Origin: Gemmatimonadota bacterium
GTDB lineage: Bacteria; Gemmatimonadota; Gemmatimonadetes; Gemmatimonadales; Gemmatimonadaceae
Assembly: GCA_026387915.1 (NCBI GenBank)
Contig: JAPLKS010000011.1
Location: 33,145 to 97,144 of the forward strand
DNA: 64,000 nucleotides
Direction: 5' to 3'
Made by a program: the position numbers and the translations under genes. Under the pieces are notes generated by a model, which was not told the origin of the DNA, searched no databases, and saw only the letters and a program-made list of their open reading frames with translations. Shown here in pieces: positions 19,296 through 28,114 of the stretch. Numbering within the stretch: the stretch's first letter is position 1; the number at the start of each line of letters is the position of its first letter.

Positions 19296-20996
19296 ATGCA
19301 TCCGCTCGCTCAACGCGGCATCACCCTCACAGCCGCCCTCCTGCTCGGCGCGATCGCCAGCGGTTCCTCCGCTCGCATCGCCGCTGCGCAGACCCCCGTC
19401 ATCCTCCCCGGACCATCGGGAAAAGCGCTGGTCAAGTTCGAGGTGAGCGTGCCCGCCGCCGTCCGCCGCGAGCCGATCACCGGTCGTGTGTTTGTGATCA
19501 TCTCGCGCGATAGCTCGCGCGAACCGCGCACACTCGTGGGACGCGTTGGCACGCCACTCTTTGGGCACGACGTCCAGAATCTCGCCGCCGGTACCGCCGC
19601 GGTGGTGGATGGCAATGAGATCGGCACGCCGGTGTTTGACATGGCCGACATTCCGGCCGGCGATTACTGGATCCAGCCGGTCGTGAGCATCTACTCCGAG
19701 TTCAAACGGGCCGACGGGCACGTGCTCTGGATGCACGACGACCAATGGGAGGGGCAGAACTGGACGCGCTCTCCTGGCAACCTGTATGGTGCTCCGCGCA
19801 AAGTGCACCTCGACACCAAGGCGAAAGCTGTGGTGCGCCTCGTGGCCGATCAGATCATTCCACCGATCGTCGTACCGGCCGACAACGAGTATGTGGTGCG
19901 ATTCAAAATCCAGAGCCCCAAACTCACCAAGTTCTGGGGCCGCCCCATTTACGTGGGCGCCACGGTGCTCCTGCCGCGCGACTATAAAACGTCCACGATT
20001 AGCTATCCGGTGAACTACATCCAAGGCCACTTCGGCTTGGCCGCGCCGTATGGCTTCGAGGCAGGCGCTGGTGGCCGCGGCGCCGCCGGCCCCGCCTTCC
20101 GCGAGCAGTGGCTCTCTGATCAGTTCCCGCGCCTGCTGGCGGTCACCTTCCAGCACCCCACGCCGTACTTCGACGATTCCTACGCCGTCAACAGCGTCAA
20201 TATGGGTCCCTACGGCGACGCGTTCATGGATGAATTGATTCCCGAAGTAGAAAAGCGCTTCCGCGTGATTCGCGAGCCGTGGGCCCGCTGGCTCTCCGGC
20301 GGCTCCACGGGCGGATGGGAGTCGCTCGCCCTGCAGATCTATCACCCCGACTTCTTTGGCGGCACGTGGTCCTCCTGCCCCGACCCCGTCACGTTCACCG
20401 ACGTGGAAGGGGTGAACATGTACAAAGACAAAAACGCCTTCTATAAGAACTACAGCGAGTGGCAACTCACGCCTACCGTCAACTCGCGCGAAGTGAATGG
20501 TGAAATCCGGCAGACCGCACAGCAACGCTATTGGATGGAGCTCGTCAACGGCACGCACGGCCGCTCCGGCACCGGACAGCAAGACATCTGGCAAGCCTCG
20601 TGGGGGCCTATAGGCGCCGACGGCTATTTCAAGCCGGCCGTCAACTCGCGCACCGGTGAAATCGATCACTCGGTCACCGACTACTGGCGCGAGAACTACG
20701 ATCTCCTCTATTACCTCCAGCGCAACTGGACGACCGTGGGCCCCAAGCTCGTCGACAAACTACACATCTATGTCGGCAATATGGACAGCTTCTTCCTCGA
20801 TCGCGCCACCCGCGAACTGGAAGCGTGGATGAAGACCACCAAGAACCCGCACTACGAAGGCACCTTCGTCTACGGCGACCAAAAGCCGCATTGCTGGAGC
20901 GGCCCAGGTACCAACGGCGATCGCCTTCGCGAAATGGCAGAATACGGATTGCGCAAAATGCCGACGGGCACCACGACGCCGTGGTGGAAGTACTAA
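19296..20996 (+). CDS. Exported putative esterase (alpha/beta hydrolase, esterase-D-like)
   Basis: The 566-residue product has a signal peptide ending IAAAQ and a N-terminal beta-sandwich-like region of about 200 residues. An alpha/beta-hydrolase domain follows, with the nucleophile elbow GGSTGGW at Ser337. A likely catalytic His lies in GDQKPHCW near the C terminus. It resembles the Fes/esterase-D type hydrolases acting on esters outside the cytoplasm. The ATG was chosen because AGGAG lies 8 bases upstream and the signal peptide begins there. A 14-bp hairpin follows the stop. The true substrate is unknown. Confidence 0.75.
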   Translation: MHPLAQRGITLTAALLLGAIASGSSARIAAAQTPVILPGPSGKALVKFEVSVPAAVRREPITGRVFVIISRDSSREPRTLVGRVGTPLFGHDVQNLAAGTAAVVDGNEIGTPVFDMADIPAGDYWIQPVVSIYSEFKRADGHVLWMHDDQWEGQNWTRSPGNLYGAPRKVHLDTKAKAVVRLVADQIIPPIVVPADNEYVVRFKIQSPKLTKFWGRPIYVGATVLLPRDYKTSTISYPVNYIQGHFGLAAPYGFEAGAGGRGAAGPAFREQWLSDQFPRLLAVTFQHPTPYFDDSYAVNSVNMGPYGDAFMDELIPEVEKRFRVIREPWARWLSGGSTGGWESLALQIYHPDFFGGTWSSCPDPVTFTDVEGVNMYKDKNAFYKNYSEWQLTPTVNSREVNGEIRQTAQQRYWMELVNGTHGRSGTGQQDIWQASWGPIGADGYFKPAVNSRTGEIDHSVTDYWRENYDLLYYLQRNWTTVGPKLVDKLHIYVGNMDSFFLDRATRELEAWMKTTKNPHYEGTFVYGDQKPHCWSGPGTNGDRLREMAEYGLRKMPTGTTTPWWKY

Positions 20997-21006
20997 GCTC
21001 AGTCCG

Positions 21007-21043
21007 TGAGGTCGGCACGGTGTGCGTTGCCGTGCCGACCTCA
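21007..21043 (+). terminator. Strong hairpin after the esterase gene
   Basis: Perfect 14-bp arms (21007-21020 and 21030-21043) enclose a 9-base loop, 10 bases after the stop, followed by GTGTTTG. It separates the esterase from the S51-family gene. Confidence 0.75.
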
Positions 21044-21087
21044 GTGTTTGCATGCGGTATAAACCGACCACTCCTGCAGAGAGCCTG

Positions 21088-22647
21088 ATGTCCCGCTTCC
21101 GCACCGCCCTGCTCGCCACGCTCGCGTTTCCCTACGCCCTGCACGCCCAATCCGCAGGGAAGTCCGCCTCCCCCGCCCCGCGCGTGGGTCCTGCCCGCGG
21201 CACCGTGATCGTGGTTGGCGGCGGCTCCATGGGCCCCGAGATCTACGACCGGTTCATTGCGGCAGCGGGCGGCCCGGACGCGCTGATCATTGACGTTCCC
21301 AACGCCGGTGGTGCCGACTCGTATCCGCAAGACGGACCGGGCACGCGCGGCTGGAAACAGGCGGGCGCCAAAAACATCTACACGCTCTTCACCAAAGACC
21401 GGAAGATCGCCGACTCCGACTCTTTCGTCGCCATCATCAAGAAAGCAGGCGGCATCTGGTTCGAAGGAGGCCGTCAGTTTCACCTCGTGGACGCGTACGC
21501 GGGCACAAAAACTGAAGCGGCCTTCAACGACGTGCTCGCACGCGGAGGCGTCGTCGGTGGCTCCTCCGCCGGCGCTTCCATCCTCGGCGATTTCCTCGTG
21601 CGCGGCGCGCCGTCGAACAACAACTTCATCATGGATTATCCGGGCTACCAAAAAGGCTTCTCCTACCTCCGTGGCGTGGGCATCGATCAGCACGTTGTAG
21701 CGCGCGAACGGCTCGCCGATCTCGCTGACTCCATCCTCACCAAGTACCCGAATCTTCTCGGCATCTCAGAAGACGAAGGCACCGCATGGGTCGTCCGCGG
21801 GGACACAGGCACGATTGTCGGCCGCAACCGTGCGTTCGTCTATGGCAGCAAAGATGCCAACGACGCGGGGAGTCCGTTTGTCACGCTCCACCCCGGCGAC
21901 AGCTACGACCTCGCCGCTCGGCGCGTCATTCACCGTGCCGTCAGTGATTCGCCTGTATCACCGGCGTTCATTCACTCGCTTCTCGCCAAGTACGATGCCC
22001 CCGCCGCCGGCGGAGCCACGGTGCTTGTGGCGCAGAATGGAAAAGTGTTTATCGACCAATCGTTTGGCATCCCAGCGCAGCCAAAGTTTATGCCCACCAC
22101 CACCGTGCCGAATTTCTCGCTCGGTGGAATCACCAAAGTGTTCGAGGCGATTTGCGCGCAGGTGCCAGAGCCCGCGGGACGTGGGCGCGGCGCGGCGGCT
22201 CCGGATAGTGCGGGAGCGGCCGGCAGAGGGCGCGGCGGGCCGCCGGCACCTCCGCTCACCCCGTTCCAGCGCTGCGTGACGCAGCGCGCCTCGTCGCCAG
22301 TCGGTCTGCACAAGACGACGGCGAACGAGGCGGGTGACGTCCTCTCGAACGTCGACGAACTCTATCGCCTCGCGCTTGGCCTCGAAGTGCCGCGCACCTA
22401 TACGCGCGGTGCCTCCGCCGACTCGGGCGCAGCCCGCGAGAGCATCGACGCGTCCAAAGGCTGGGAAGTGGACACATATCACGGCACCACACGCTACAGC
22501 GCGTATGGTGCCGATGCCGGCAAGCGCAACGCCTTTATCCGCATTCCCGATAAACACGCCACGGTCATCATTCTCACCAACGATGTCACCGCCGACGCGC
22601 GCGGCATCGCCGAGAAGATCACCGATCGGTTGATCGCCAAGCCGTAA
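21088..22647 (+). CDS. Exported S51/cyanophycinase-like peptidase fused to a degenerate beta-lactamase-like domain
   Basis: The 519-residue product has a signal peptide ending LHAQ. Residues 36-290 match the peptidase S51 (cyanophycinase/dipeptidase E) fold, with VIVVGGGSMG at the start and the nucleophile Ser160 in GGSSAGAS. Residues of roughly 308-519 look like a shortened class C beta-lactamase-type domain: TVLVAQNGKV, then NFSLGGITKVF, and an end (KHATVIILTND) typical of that fold. The expected SxxK serine is Gly347, and the middle of the domain with the YxN motif is missing. That half is therefore almost certainly inactive. A Gly/Ala/Arg/Pro-rich linker lies at about 362-387. The role is probably peptide hydrolysis in the periplasm. 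Confidence 0.75.
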   Translation: MSRFRTALLATLAFPYALHAQSAGKSASPAPRVGPARGTVIVVGGGSMGPEIYDRFIAAAGGPDALIIDVPNAGGADSYPQDGPGTRGWKQAGAKNIYTLFTKDRKIADSDSFVAIIKKAGGIWFEGGRQFHLVDAYAGTKTEAAFNDVLARGGVVGGSSAGASILGDFLVRGAPSNNNFIMDYPGYQKGFSYLRGVGIDQHVVARERLADLADSILTKYPNLLGISEDEGTAWVVRGDTGTIVGRNRAFVYGSKDANDAGSPFVTLHPGDSYDLAARRVIHRAVSDSPVSPAFIHSLLAKYDAPAAGGATVLVAQNGKVFIDQSFGIPAQPKFMPTTTVPNFSLGGITKVFEAICAQVPEPAGRGRGAAAPDSAGAAGRGRGGPPAPPLTPFQRCVTQRASSPVGLHKTTANEAGDVLSNVDELYRLALGLEVPRTYTRGASADSGAARESIDASKGWEVDTYHGTTRYSAYGADAGKRNAFIRIPDKHATVIILTNDVTADARGIAEKITDRLIAKP

Positions 22648-22661
22648 TCACGACCCTACCG

Positions 22662-22687
22662 GCAGGGCGGCGCCGAGGCCGCCCTGC
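22662..22687. terminator. Bidirectional hairpin between convergent genes
   Basis: Perfect 10-bp GC arms (22662-22671 and 22678-22687) with a 6-base loop lie between the stops of the S51-family gene and the amidase gene. No clear T run follows on either side, so it is weaker than the other hairpins here. Confidence 0.6.
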
Positions 22688-22689
22688 TG

Positions 22690-24486
22690 CTAGAACCCGG
22701 GTGGGTTTTCGCCGACCACGTTGAACGCTTTTTCCAACGCGACTCCGGCCCGCACAATGGTGCCTTCGTCAAAGAGCCTGCCGAGGAGCGTGATGCCGTG
22801 CGGCACACGACGAGGTGGCGCAAACTTCGGGAGCGGGTGCTTGGGGTCGGGCGCCCAGTCGCTCCGCGCTTCCGCCACCTGCACAAATCCGGCCCGCATG
22901 GTCAGCGACGGATGCCCCGTGAAATTCGAGATCGTGAGCATCTCATCGCGCAGCGACGGCACGAGCAGTACATCCACCTGCTGGAAGATGCGCGCCATTT
23001 CTGCCGCGAACATCCGCCGCATCCGGTCTGCCTGAACAAAATCGACGGCCGACAAAAAGCGCGATTGACGGAACAGGTTTGGCCACGCGTCGTTCACCTG
23101 CGAGGAGAGTTGGTCGTCAGTGCCTGAGAGCGTCATCTCTTCGAAGGCGGCGGCCGCCTCTGCAAAGAGCACCACGTTCAGCGCCCCGTGCGGCCAATTT
23201 GGGAGCGTGACCTCGGTAGGAATCATCCCAAGCTTCCGTACGGCCTCCAGCGCGGCGCGGTCAACCTCCGTCGCGGGGTTTTCCTTCATCCACGCGGGGA
23301 AGTAGCCCACGCGCAATCCCTTCACGGGCGCGGCCGCATCATAGTCGAGGTGACACGGGACGCACGCGACGTCCGCTCCGTCCGGCCCAGTGATCGCGTG
23401 CAACACGAGCATTGCGTCTTCCACGCTCCGCGTCATCGGCCCGAGTTTGTCGAGCGACCAGCAGAGCGTCATCGCACCGGTCCGCGGCACGCGGCCGTAC
23501 GTCGGGCGAAGGCCCGTCACGCCACAGCGCATCGCAGGGCTGACAATACTCCCGCCGGTTTCGCTTCCGATAGAAAATCCAACCAGTCCGGCTGCCGTCG
23601 CCGAGCCAGGGCCTGCGCTAGAGCCAGACGCGCCTTCCTCGAGCAGCCACGGGTTCATGGTCTGCCCGCCGAACCAGATGTCGTTGAGCGCGAGCGCGCC
23701 TAAGCTCAACTTTGCGACCAACACGGCACCGGCGTCATTCAATCGCTTCACCACGGTAGAATCGGTGGTGGGCACACGATTGCGGTGAAACTCCGCCCCA
23801 TAGGTCGTGGCAATGCCAGCCGTATCGAGCAAATCTTTGACGCCGTACGGAATGCCGTGCAGCGGCCCGCGATACTTCCCCGCGGCAATCTCGGCATCAG
23901 CTTTGCCCGCCTGTGCCAGCGCGAACTCTTTGGTGAGGGTAATGACGCACCGCAGCTTTGGCGTGAATCGCTCAAGCCGCTCGAGATAGATGTTTGTGAG
24001 TCGCACCGACGTGATCTTTCGCGTCTCAATCCAACGCGAGAGTTGCGTCACGGGGGCAAAGGCAATCGCGGCGTCCGTCGTGGGGAGAGGTCCCGGATCT
24101 CCGGTACTACGAATGAACCGATCGTGGGCTGGGCCAGCCACCGTTCCAGCGATCGCGGGATTCCACTGCGTCGCGGGCGCCACAGAATCGCTGATCGCCA
24201 CTTTGCGTGGCCCAGTGCGCCGTTCTAACATCGCGGCAATCGACGTCCGCCAACTCGCCGCCGCCTGCTCTCGCTCAGCGGCGGTCATCGTCACCTGCGC
24301 CAGCTTTTCGGCCTCCGCAAAGGTCGCCGTGGTCACGGCGGGCCCAGAAGCGGGCATCGTGCCAAAGGTCGGTGGCGCGCCAGCTGGTGGTGCAGACGCG
24401 GCGGCCGGCGTGTCACTGCGGCAGGCGGACACCGCACCAATCAGCCCGAGCGGTGCAGTAATCAGAAACTGGCGGCGTGTATTCAC
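22690..24486 (-). CDS. Tat-exported amidase (amidase signature family)
   Basis: The 598-residue product begins with a twin-arginine signal (NTRRQFL), a hydrophobic stretch and a lipobox-like AVSAC, so it is probably a Tat-exported lipoprotein. After a low-complexity linker, the amidase-signature fold starts near residue 140. The Ser-cisSer-Lys triad is complete: Lys217 in GIPYGVKDLLDT, the GSSAGPGS segment at 288-295 and the nucleophile Ser313 in GSETGGS. Members hydrolyse amides, including peptide or acyl-amide bonds. Substrate prediction is not possible. It lies between two other exported hydrolase genes and reads in the same direction as the M14 gene upstream of it. Confidence 0.88.
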   Translation of the reverse strand: MNTRRQFLITAPLGLIGAVSACRSDTPAAASAPPAGAPPTFGTMPASGPAVTTATFAEAEKLAQVTMTAAEREQAAASWRTSIAAMLERRTGPRKVAISDSVAPATQWNPAIAGTVAGPAHDRFIRSTGDPGPLPTTDAAIAFAPVTQLSRWIETRKITSVRLTNIYLERLERFTPKLRCVITLTKEFALAQAGKADAEIAAGKYRGPLHGIPYGVKDLLDTAGIATTYGAEFHRNRVPTTDSTVVKRLNDAGAVLVAKLSLGALALNDIWFGGQTMNPWLLEEGASGSSAGPGSATAAGLVGFSIGSETGGSIVSPAMRCGVTGLRPTYGRVPRTGAMTLCWSLDKLGPMTRSVEDAMLVLHAITGPDGADVACVPCHLDYDAAAPVKGLRVGYFPAWMKENPATEVDRAALEAVRKLGMIPTEVTLPNWPHGALNVVLFAEAAAAFEEMTLSGTDDQLSSQVNDAWPNLFRQSRFLSAVDFVQADRMRRMFAAEMARIFQQVDVLLVPSLRDEMLTISNFTGHPSLTMRAGFVQVAEARSDWAPDPKHPLPKFAPPRRVPHGITLLGRLFDEGTIVRAGVALEKAFNVVGENPPGF

Positions 24487-24513
24487 CTGTCATCTCCGTG
24501 AGTGAAACAACTA

Positions 24514-24538
24514 AGGGCCGCCGAAAACCGACGGCCCT
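24514..24538 (-). terminator. Hairpin after the M14 peptidase gene
   Basis: Arms 24514-24520 and 24532-24538 pair perfectly over 7 bp, with further pairing inside the loop. It lies about 20 bases after the M14 stop, and the minus strand then runs into TTAGTTGTTTC. It is a moderate candidate. Confidence 0.5.
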
Positions 24539-24556
24539 CGTTGCGACGTGAGCAAG

Positions 24557-26920
24557 CTATGGCTTGACTGAGTTGTCTGTGCCCCGCAAGATCGCGCCCC
24601 AGATCAGCGGCAGTGTCGATTCGGTCTGCCCTCGATACTGCGGACGGAAACCAAACAGCATCACATGCCCCTTCCCCTTTGAGACGTCCACGAGCGCTGC
24701 TTTGCCGTTCAGTTTGGACGCACCCAACAACCAACCGGAAAGCAGCGAGTTCCCCGTGGCGGCGTACTTCGCGACTGCGACCGCCTGCGAAGGATCCGTA
24801 ATATCAAAGGCGGGACTGTTTTCAAACCAAACAGACGGCGTCGGGGCATTGAACGTCTTCGCCACCGGGTTCGTACGATCCACTTCGACCGCGAAGATCG
24901 AACCCGGCGCGTAGAACTCCGTGTTGCGCACACCGGCGAGCGCGTTCTTCACCGGCAGCTTCATCGTTTCGATAGCGTAATCCGACGCCTCATTGAATGC
25001 GAGTAGCGTGCCGCCAGCCTCAACGAAAGCCGTCAGCGCCGAGCCGCCAGCCTCGCCAAGCCCGCCCTTTAGCGAATCCGGATAGGCACTCCCCACGCCA
25101 CGCATAATCGAACCAGCCGACTGCGCTGGCATGATGATCACGTCGTATTTCGCAATGAGATTGCCGGCCCGTACGTCATTGTCATGCAAGGAAGTAAAGG
25201 GCACGCGATAGGTATCAAACACATAGCGCGTCCACCCTTCATCCATCGACTCGGCAAAGCTCTTATAGATGCCGATACGCTTACTGCTCACTCCCGAGAG
25301 CGAAGGCGCCGTAAACGTCGGCTCCTTCACCTCGGCGACCACCTTCCCCGTTGTGGGCGCGGCGCCCATCACCGTGGCCACCTCCACACCGAACAGCAGC
25401 GGCAGCGTGTGCGCCGTCACGTCATACGGCCGCTTGGGCGGCCCGCCAGGATACTCAAAGAGGTTCGGATACTTCTGTCGTTCGAGCAGCGACTTGGCAT
25501 AGCCACCAAAGGGCTGCTTCACGAGCACCGCGTAGCTCCCGGCGGGATACGTCTTTCCATCAACGGACGCCGGCGCAGTCGTTTCGCGTACTTCTACCTG
25601 ACCGTGCTGGAGTGTCCAGATCATCCGCTGCAGCGAACTGGCGCTGCTCTGCGACTTAGGAATAATGAACGCCGTCGGCCACGGGTCTTTTCCCCACGCC
25701 GGCATCTTGCCGAGCGCGCGGTCGCCCATCGTGGCGTACGACTCGAGCCAAGCTCGGCGGTCGCGTGCGGCGTGCACAAACAGCGCCCACGATGCGGAAA
25801 CTTGATAGTCCACAATATCCGGATACCCCCACTTCCCGCCTGGCCAGAGCGCCGGGAAGTTCCAACTGACCTCACGCGCATCGTAGCCTCGGCCGGTGCC
25901 GAGCCGGTCGAACGGTACGTCAACGGCCGTCGCCAGTCGCGCACTGGCGGTTTCGGTGAGAATGCGCGCCCCGCGGTGCACGAGCGAATACTGACGCGCC
26001 GGACTCCACTGGTCGTAGCTCGCATTGTTCGCGACGCCGGTCTTGCCGCTCTGAATCAGGCTCCACGTCATCTGAAGGCCCAAGGCATTCGTGCTCGACG
26101 TGAGAATCGGATCGATGTTCGGCTCCACCGGGTCCATGTACGGCGGCACAAAGATGCGCCCCGCGTTGCCGCCCTGTTGGTGCACGTCATTCACGATTTC
26201 CGGGTCCCACGGCGTGTAGAGCGAGTCCACCGTGTAGCGCGTTTCGGGCTGCGTGAACGCATACCAATCGCGATTGTTGTCGTGCCCCGTGTAGTGGTGA
26301 TAGAGCTCCGGCGGGTTAGTACCTTCGGCCGCCGTGTTGAGTGTGGCGCGATACCAGTCGCCCACAATGTCCACGCCGTCGGGATTCTGACTGGGCACGA
26401 GCATAATGATCGTGTTGGCCAAAATCATCTTCGCCTCGGCGTCGCTCGCTCGCGCCAGTCGATCGGCTAGCACCAGCGCCGTGCTCCATCCGCCAACTTC
26501 GGTGGAGTGAATGGAGCAGGTCACGAGGATGACATTCTTGCCTTCGGCAATGAGCTTCTCCCGTACGTCACTCGCCGTACGCACGCGCGGGTCCATCAGT
26601 TTGCGCTGAATCGTGCGATAGTGCTCGAGATTCGCGAGCGCGCTCGAATCGGCAATGAACGCCACGAGAAACGGACGACCAAGGACGGTTTTGCCGAGCG
26701 TGCGCAGCTGCACGCGCGGGCTCACTTTGCTGAGCGCGGTGAAGTACTCGGTGACTTGCTTCCAACTCGGCAGCGTACGGTCCGCGCCCGGCTTGAAGCC
26801 GAACATCTGCTCAAAATTGGGGAGCGGTTTAGCGGTTGATTTTTGAGCGGCGGCTGGCGTTGCGAGGGCGAGCGCGCACAAGAGTGCGGAGGCAAAGGAG
26901 CGGAGTCGGACGTGTGTCAT
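24557..26920 (-). CDS. Exported M14-family zinc carboxypeptidase
   Basis: The 787-residue product has a signal peptide ending PAAAQ. The M14 zinc site is complete: HSTE at His138/Glu141 in CSIHSTEVGG, and His247 in NDVHQQGG. A likely substrate-binding stretch, SQNPDGVDIVGDW, lies at 177-189. The catalytic domain is followed by a long C-terminal part of about 350 residues, which includes a glutamine-amidotransferase-like segment (KYDVIIMPAQSAGSIMRGVG), a common arrangement in large secreted M14 proteins. It cleaves C-terminal or side-chain amides outside the cytoplasm. With the neighbouring amidase and S51 protein it suggests peptide scavenging. A good TTGACG element lies upstream, but no convincing -10. 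Confidence 0.88.
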   Translation of the reverse strand: MTHVRLRSFASALLCALALATPAAAQKSTAKPLPNFEQMFGFKPGADRTLPSWKQVTEYFTALSKVSPRVQLRTLGKTVLGRPFLVAFIADSSALANLEHYRTIQRKLMDPRVRTASDVREKLIAEGKNVILVTCSIHSTEVGGWSTALVLADRLARASDAEAKMILANTIIMLVPSQNPDGVDIVGDWYRATLNTAAEGTNPPELYHHYTGHDNNRDWYAFTQPETRYTVDSLYTPWDPEIVNDVHQQGGNAGRIFVPPYMDPVEPNIDPILTSSTNALGLQMTWSLIQSGKTGVANNASYDQWSPARQYSLVHRGARILTETASARLATAVDVPFDRLGTGRGYDAREVSWNFPALWPGGKWGYPDIVDYQVSASWALFVHAARDRRAWLESYATMGDRALGKMPAWGKDPWPTAFIIPKSQSSASSLQRMIWTLQHGQVEVRETTAPASVDGKTYPAGSYAVLVKQPFGGYAKSLLERQKYPNLFEYPGGPPKRPYDVTAHTLPLLFGVEVATVMGAAPTTGKVVAEVKEPTFTAPSLSGVSSKRIGIYKSFAESMDEGWTRYVFDTYRVPFTSLHDNDVRAGNLIAKYDVIIMPAQSAGSIMRGVGSAYPDSLKGGLGEAGGSALTAFVEAGGTLLAFNEASDYAIETMKLPVKNALAGVRNTEFYAPGSIFAVEVDRTNPVAKTFNAPTPSVWFENSPAFDITDPSQAVAVAKYAATGNSLLSGWLLGASKLNGKAALVDVSKGKGHVMLFGFRPQYRGQTESTLPLIWGAILRGTDNSVKP

Positions 26921-27372
26921 CGATGGTGGGCTAATGGGATATCGGCAACGTTCGGAGCGGGCCGCCAGTACGTCAAGTCTCTGATTACGCTGTAGCGCCG
27001 CAAAACGTCAAACGGGCGCCCCGTCGGAGCCCCCTTGTTGTAGTGACGGCGGGGTGCTGCATCCAGAGCAATCTCTCCTTTTCATGACACGACCCAAACT
27101 GGCAACACCACCTTTTACGGTGCGATTCCGAAGGAACGGCAGCCACTTGCCGCTTCGTGAGTCCGGCATGCCACGCGCAAACCGCCCGCAACGTGAGCAC
27201 AGCAAACACGCCCCACATACGCCACTATCGTCTACTGGCGCGGCGTGTAGTAGCGCCCCATCCTTGTACCATCGCTATTCATAGTCCTATCCTGACCTGC
27301 CATGACTTCGTACGCGAGACTCGGCACTAGAGACAGGAAGCACGCTCTCTTATACCGCCGGGAACCGCCATC
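26921..27372. other. Intergenic region between divergent M14 and lipoprotein genes
   Basis: This 452-base stretch separates two divergent genes and must hold their promoters. A TTGACG lies on the minus strand upstream of the M14 gene without a matching -10 element. A 76-codon open frame on the plus strand (27054-27284) has no ribosome site and Arg/Pro/Ser-rich content like chance translation, so I do not call it. No RNA gene or repeat is evident. Confidence 0.5.
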
Positions 27373-27981
27373 ATGCGCATCGCTCTTGCTCCGGTAGGAT
27401 TTCTGCTCGCCACTCTCGGCATTGCGTGTAGCGGCGGCGGCTCCTCGTTATCGCCGAGCAGCCCGACGACGTCGAAACCTGACGAAACGCAACCGGTGTT
27501 GTCGGTGCCAAACGTCGCGACGGACCAGGCCATTACGTTCTTTATATTCGGCGCAAAGCTCCCGTCGAATCTTCAAAACCCCACGTACGAGATTGAAACC
27601 GCGGACGCGACGCCCCTTGTGTCGGCATCGTCGCCTGGCAAGGTGATCGACATCTACCCCTCCTCCAACGGGGTCGACAAGACGATTGTTACGAAACCGT
27701 CGGACGCGTCGATTTGGTCGATCATCTACGACCACGTGAGCAATCCACGGGTGATCGTCGGGCAAGCAGTCACCCCTGGTACCGTCCTGGGAACCGTGGG
27801 AGTACTGACATTCAACAACCGCGGGCGTACGGAGCTTCAGATCAACCGCGATCAAACGCCAAAGTTCGCCTACTGCCCGCAGACATTCGGCACGACCGCA
27901 TTCAACTCGGCCTACACGACCGCCGCTCAGCGTATCAACGGCAACGGGACCGTGTGCACCGCTTCGACGGTTACGCCATAG
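27373..27981 (+). CDS. Predicted lipoprotein with a degenerate M23/LysM-peptidase-like domain
   Basis: The 202-residue product has a signal with a lipobox (LGIACSGGG, Cys19) and a Ser/Thr/Pro linker. From about residue 50 on it resembles the lysostaphin-type beta sheet: GKVIDIYP, then a short IIYDHVSNPRVIVGQAVTPG segment and LGTVGVLTFNNRGRTELQINRD. That parallels the Y.H.....V..G..V..G..IG..G.....HLHFE order of M23 peptidases. The first zinc His and the HxH pair are absent (TELQIN stands at the HLHFE position), so it would bind but not cut. The call is an inference from pattern; a different beta fold is possible. It stands alone and ends at a strong hairpin. Confidence 0.55.
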   Translation: MRIALAPVGFLLATLGIACSGGGSSLSPSSPTTSKPDETQPVLSVPNVATDQAITFFIFGAKLPSNLQNPTYEIETADATPLVSASSPGKVIDIYPSSNGVDKTIVTKPSDASIWSIIYDHVSNPRVIVGQAVTPGTVLGTVGVLTFNNRGRTELQINRDQTPKFAYCPQTFGTTAFNSAYTTAAQRINGNGTVCTASTVTP

Positions 27982-28052
27982 CACAACACGCACAAAGACA
28001 CATAGCCGAACAGGAGCTCAGCCCGATCTGACTCCTGTCCGGCTACCAAGAC

Positions 28053-28090
28053 AAACGAGAGGGGGAGTCGAAAGACTCCCCCTCTCGTTT
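28053..28090. terminator. Bidirectional hairpin serving the lipoprotein gene and ssrA
   Basis: A perfect 17-bp stem (28053-28069 with 28074-28090) is closed by a GAAA tetraloop, with AAA and TTT at its outer ends. It lies after the lipoprotein stop on the plus strand and 25 bases beyond the tmRNA 3' end on the minus strand, so it can end both transcripts. Confidence 0.88.
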
Positions 28091-28114
28091 ACTCACAGCA
28101 TCACGCTCTCACAG

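Noticed and set aside
26940..27000. Promoter for the M14 gene from the TTGACG element
   Set aside because: No acceptable -10 sequence lies at 16-18 bases.
27054..27284. Possible 76-residue gene in the gap between the M14 and lipoprotein genes
   Set aside because: No ribosome site, no recognisable domain, composition like random GC-rich translation.
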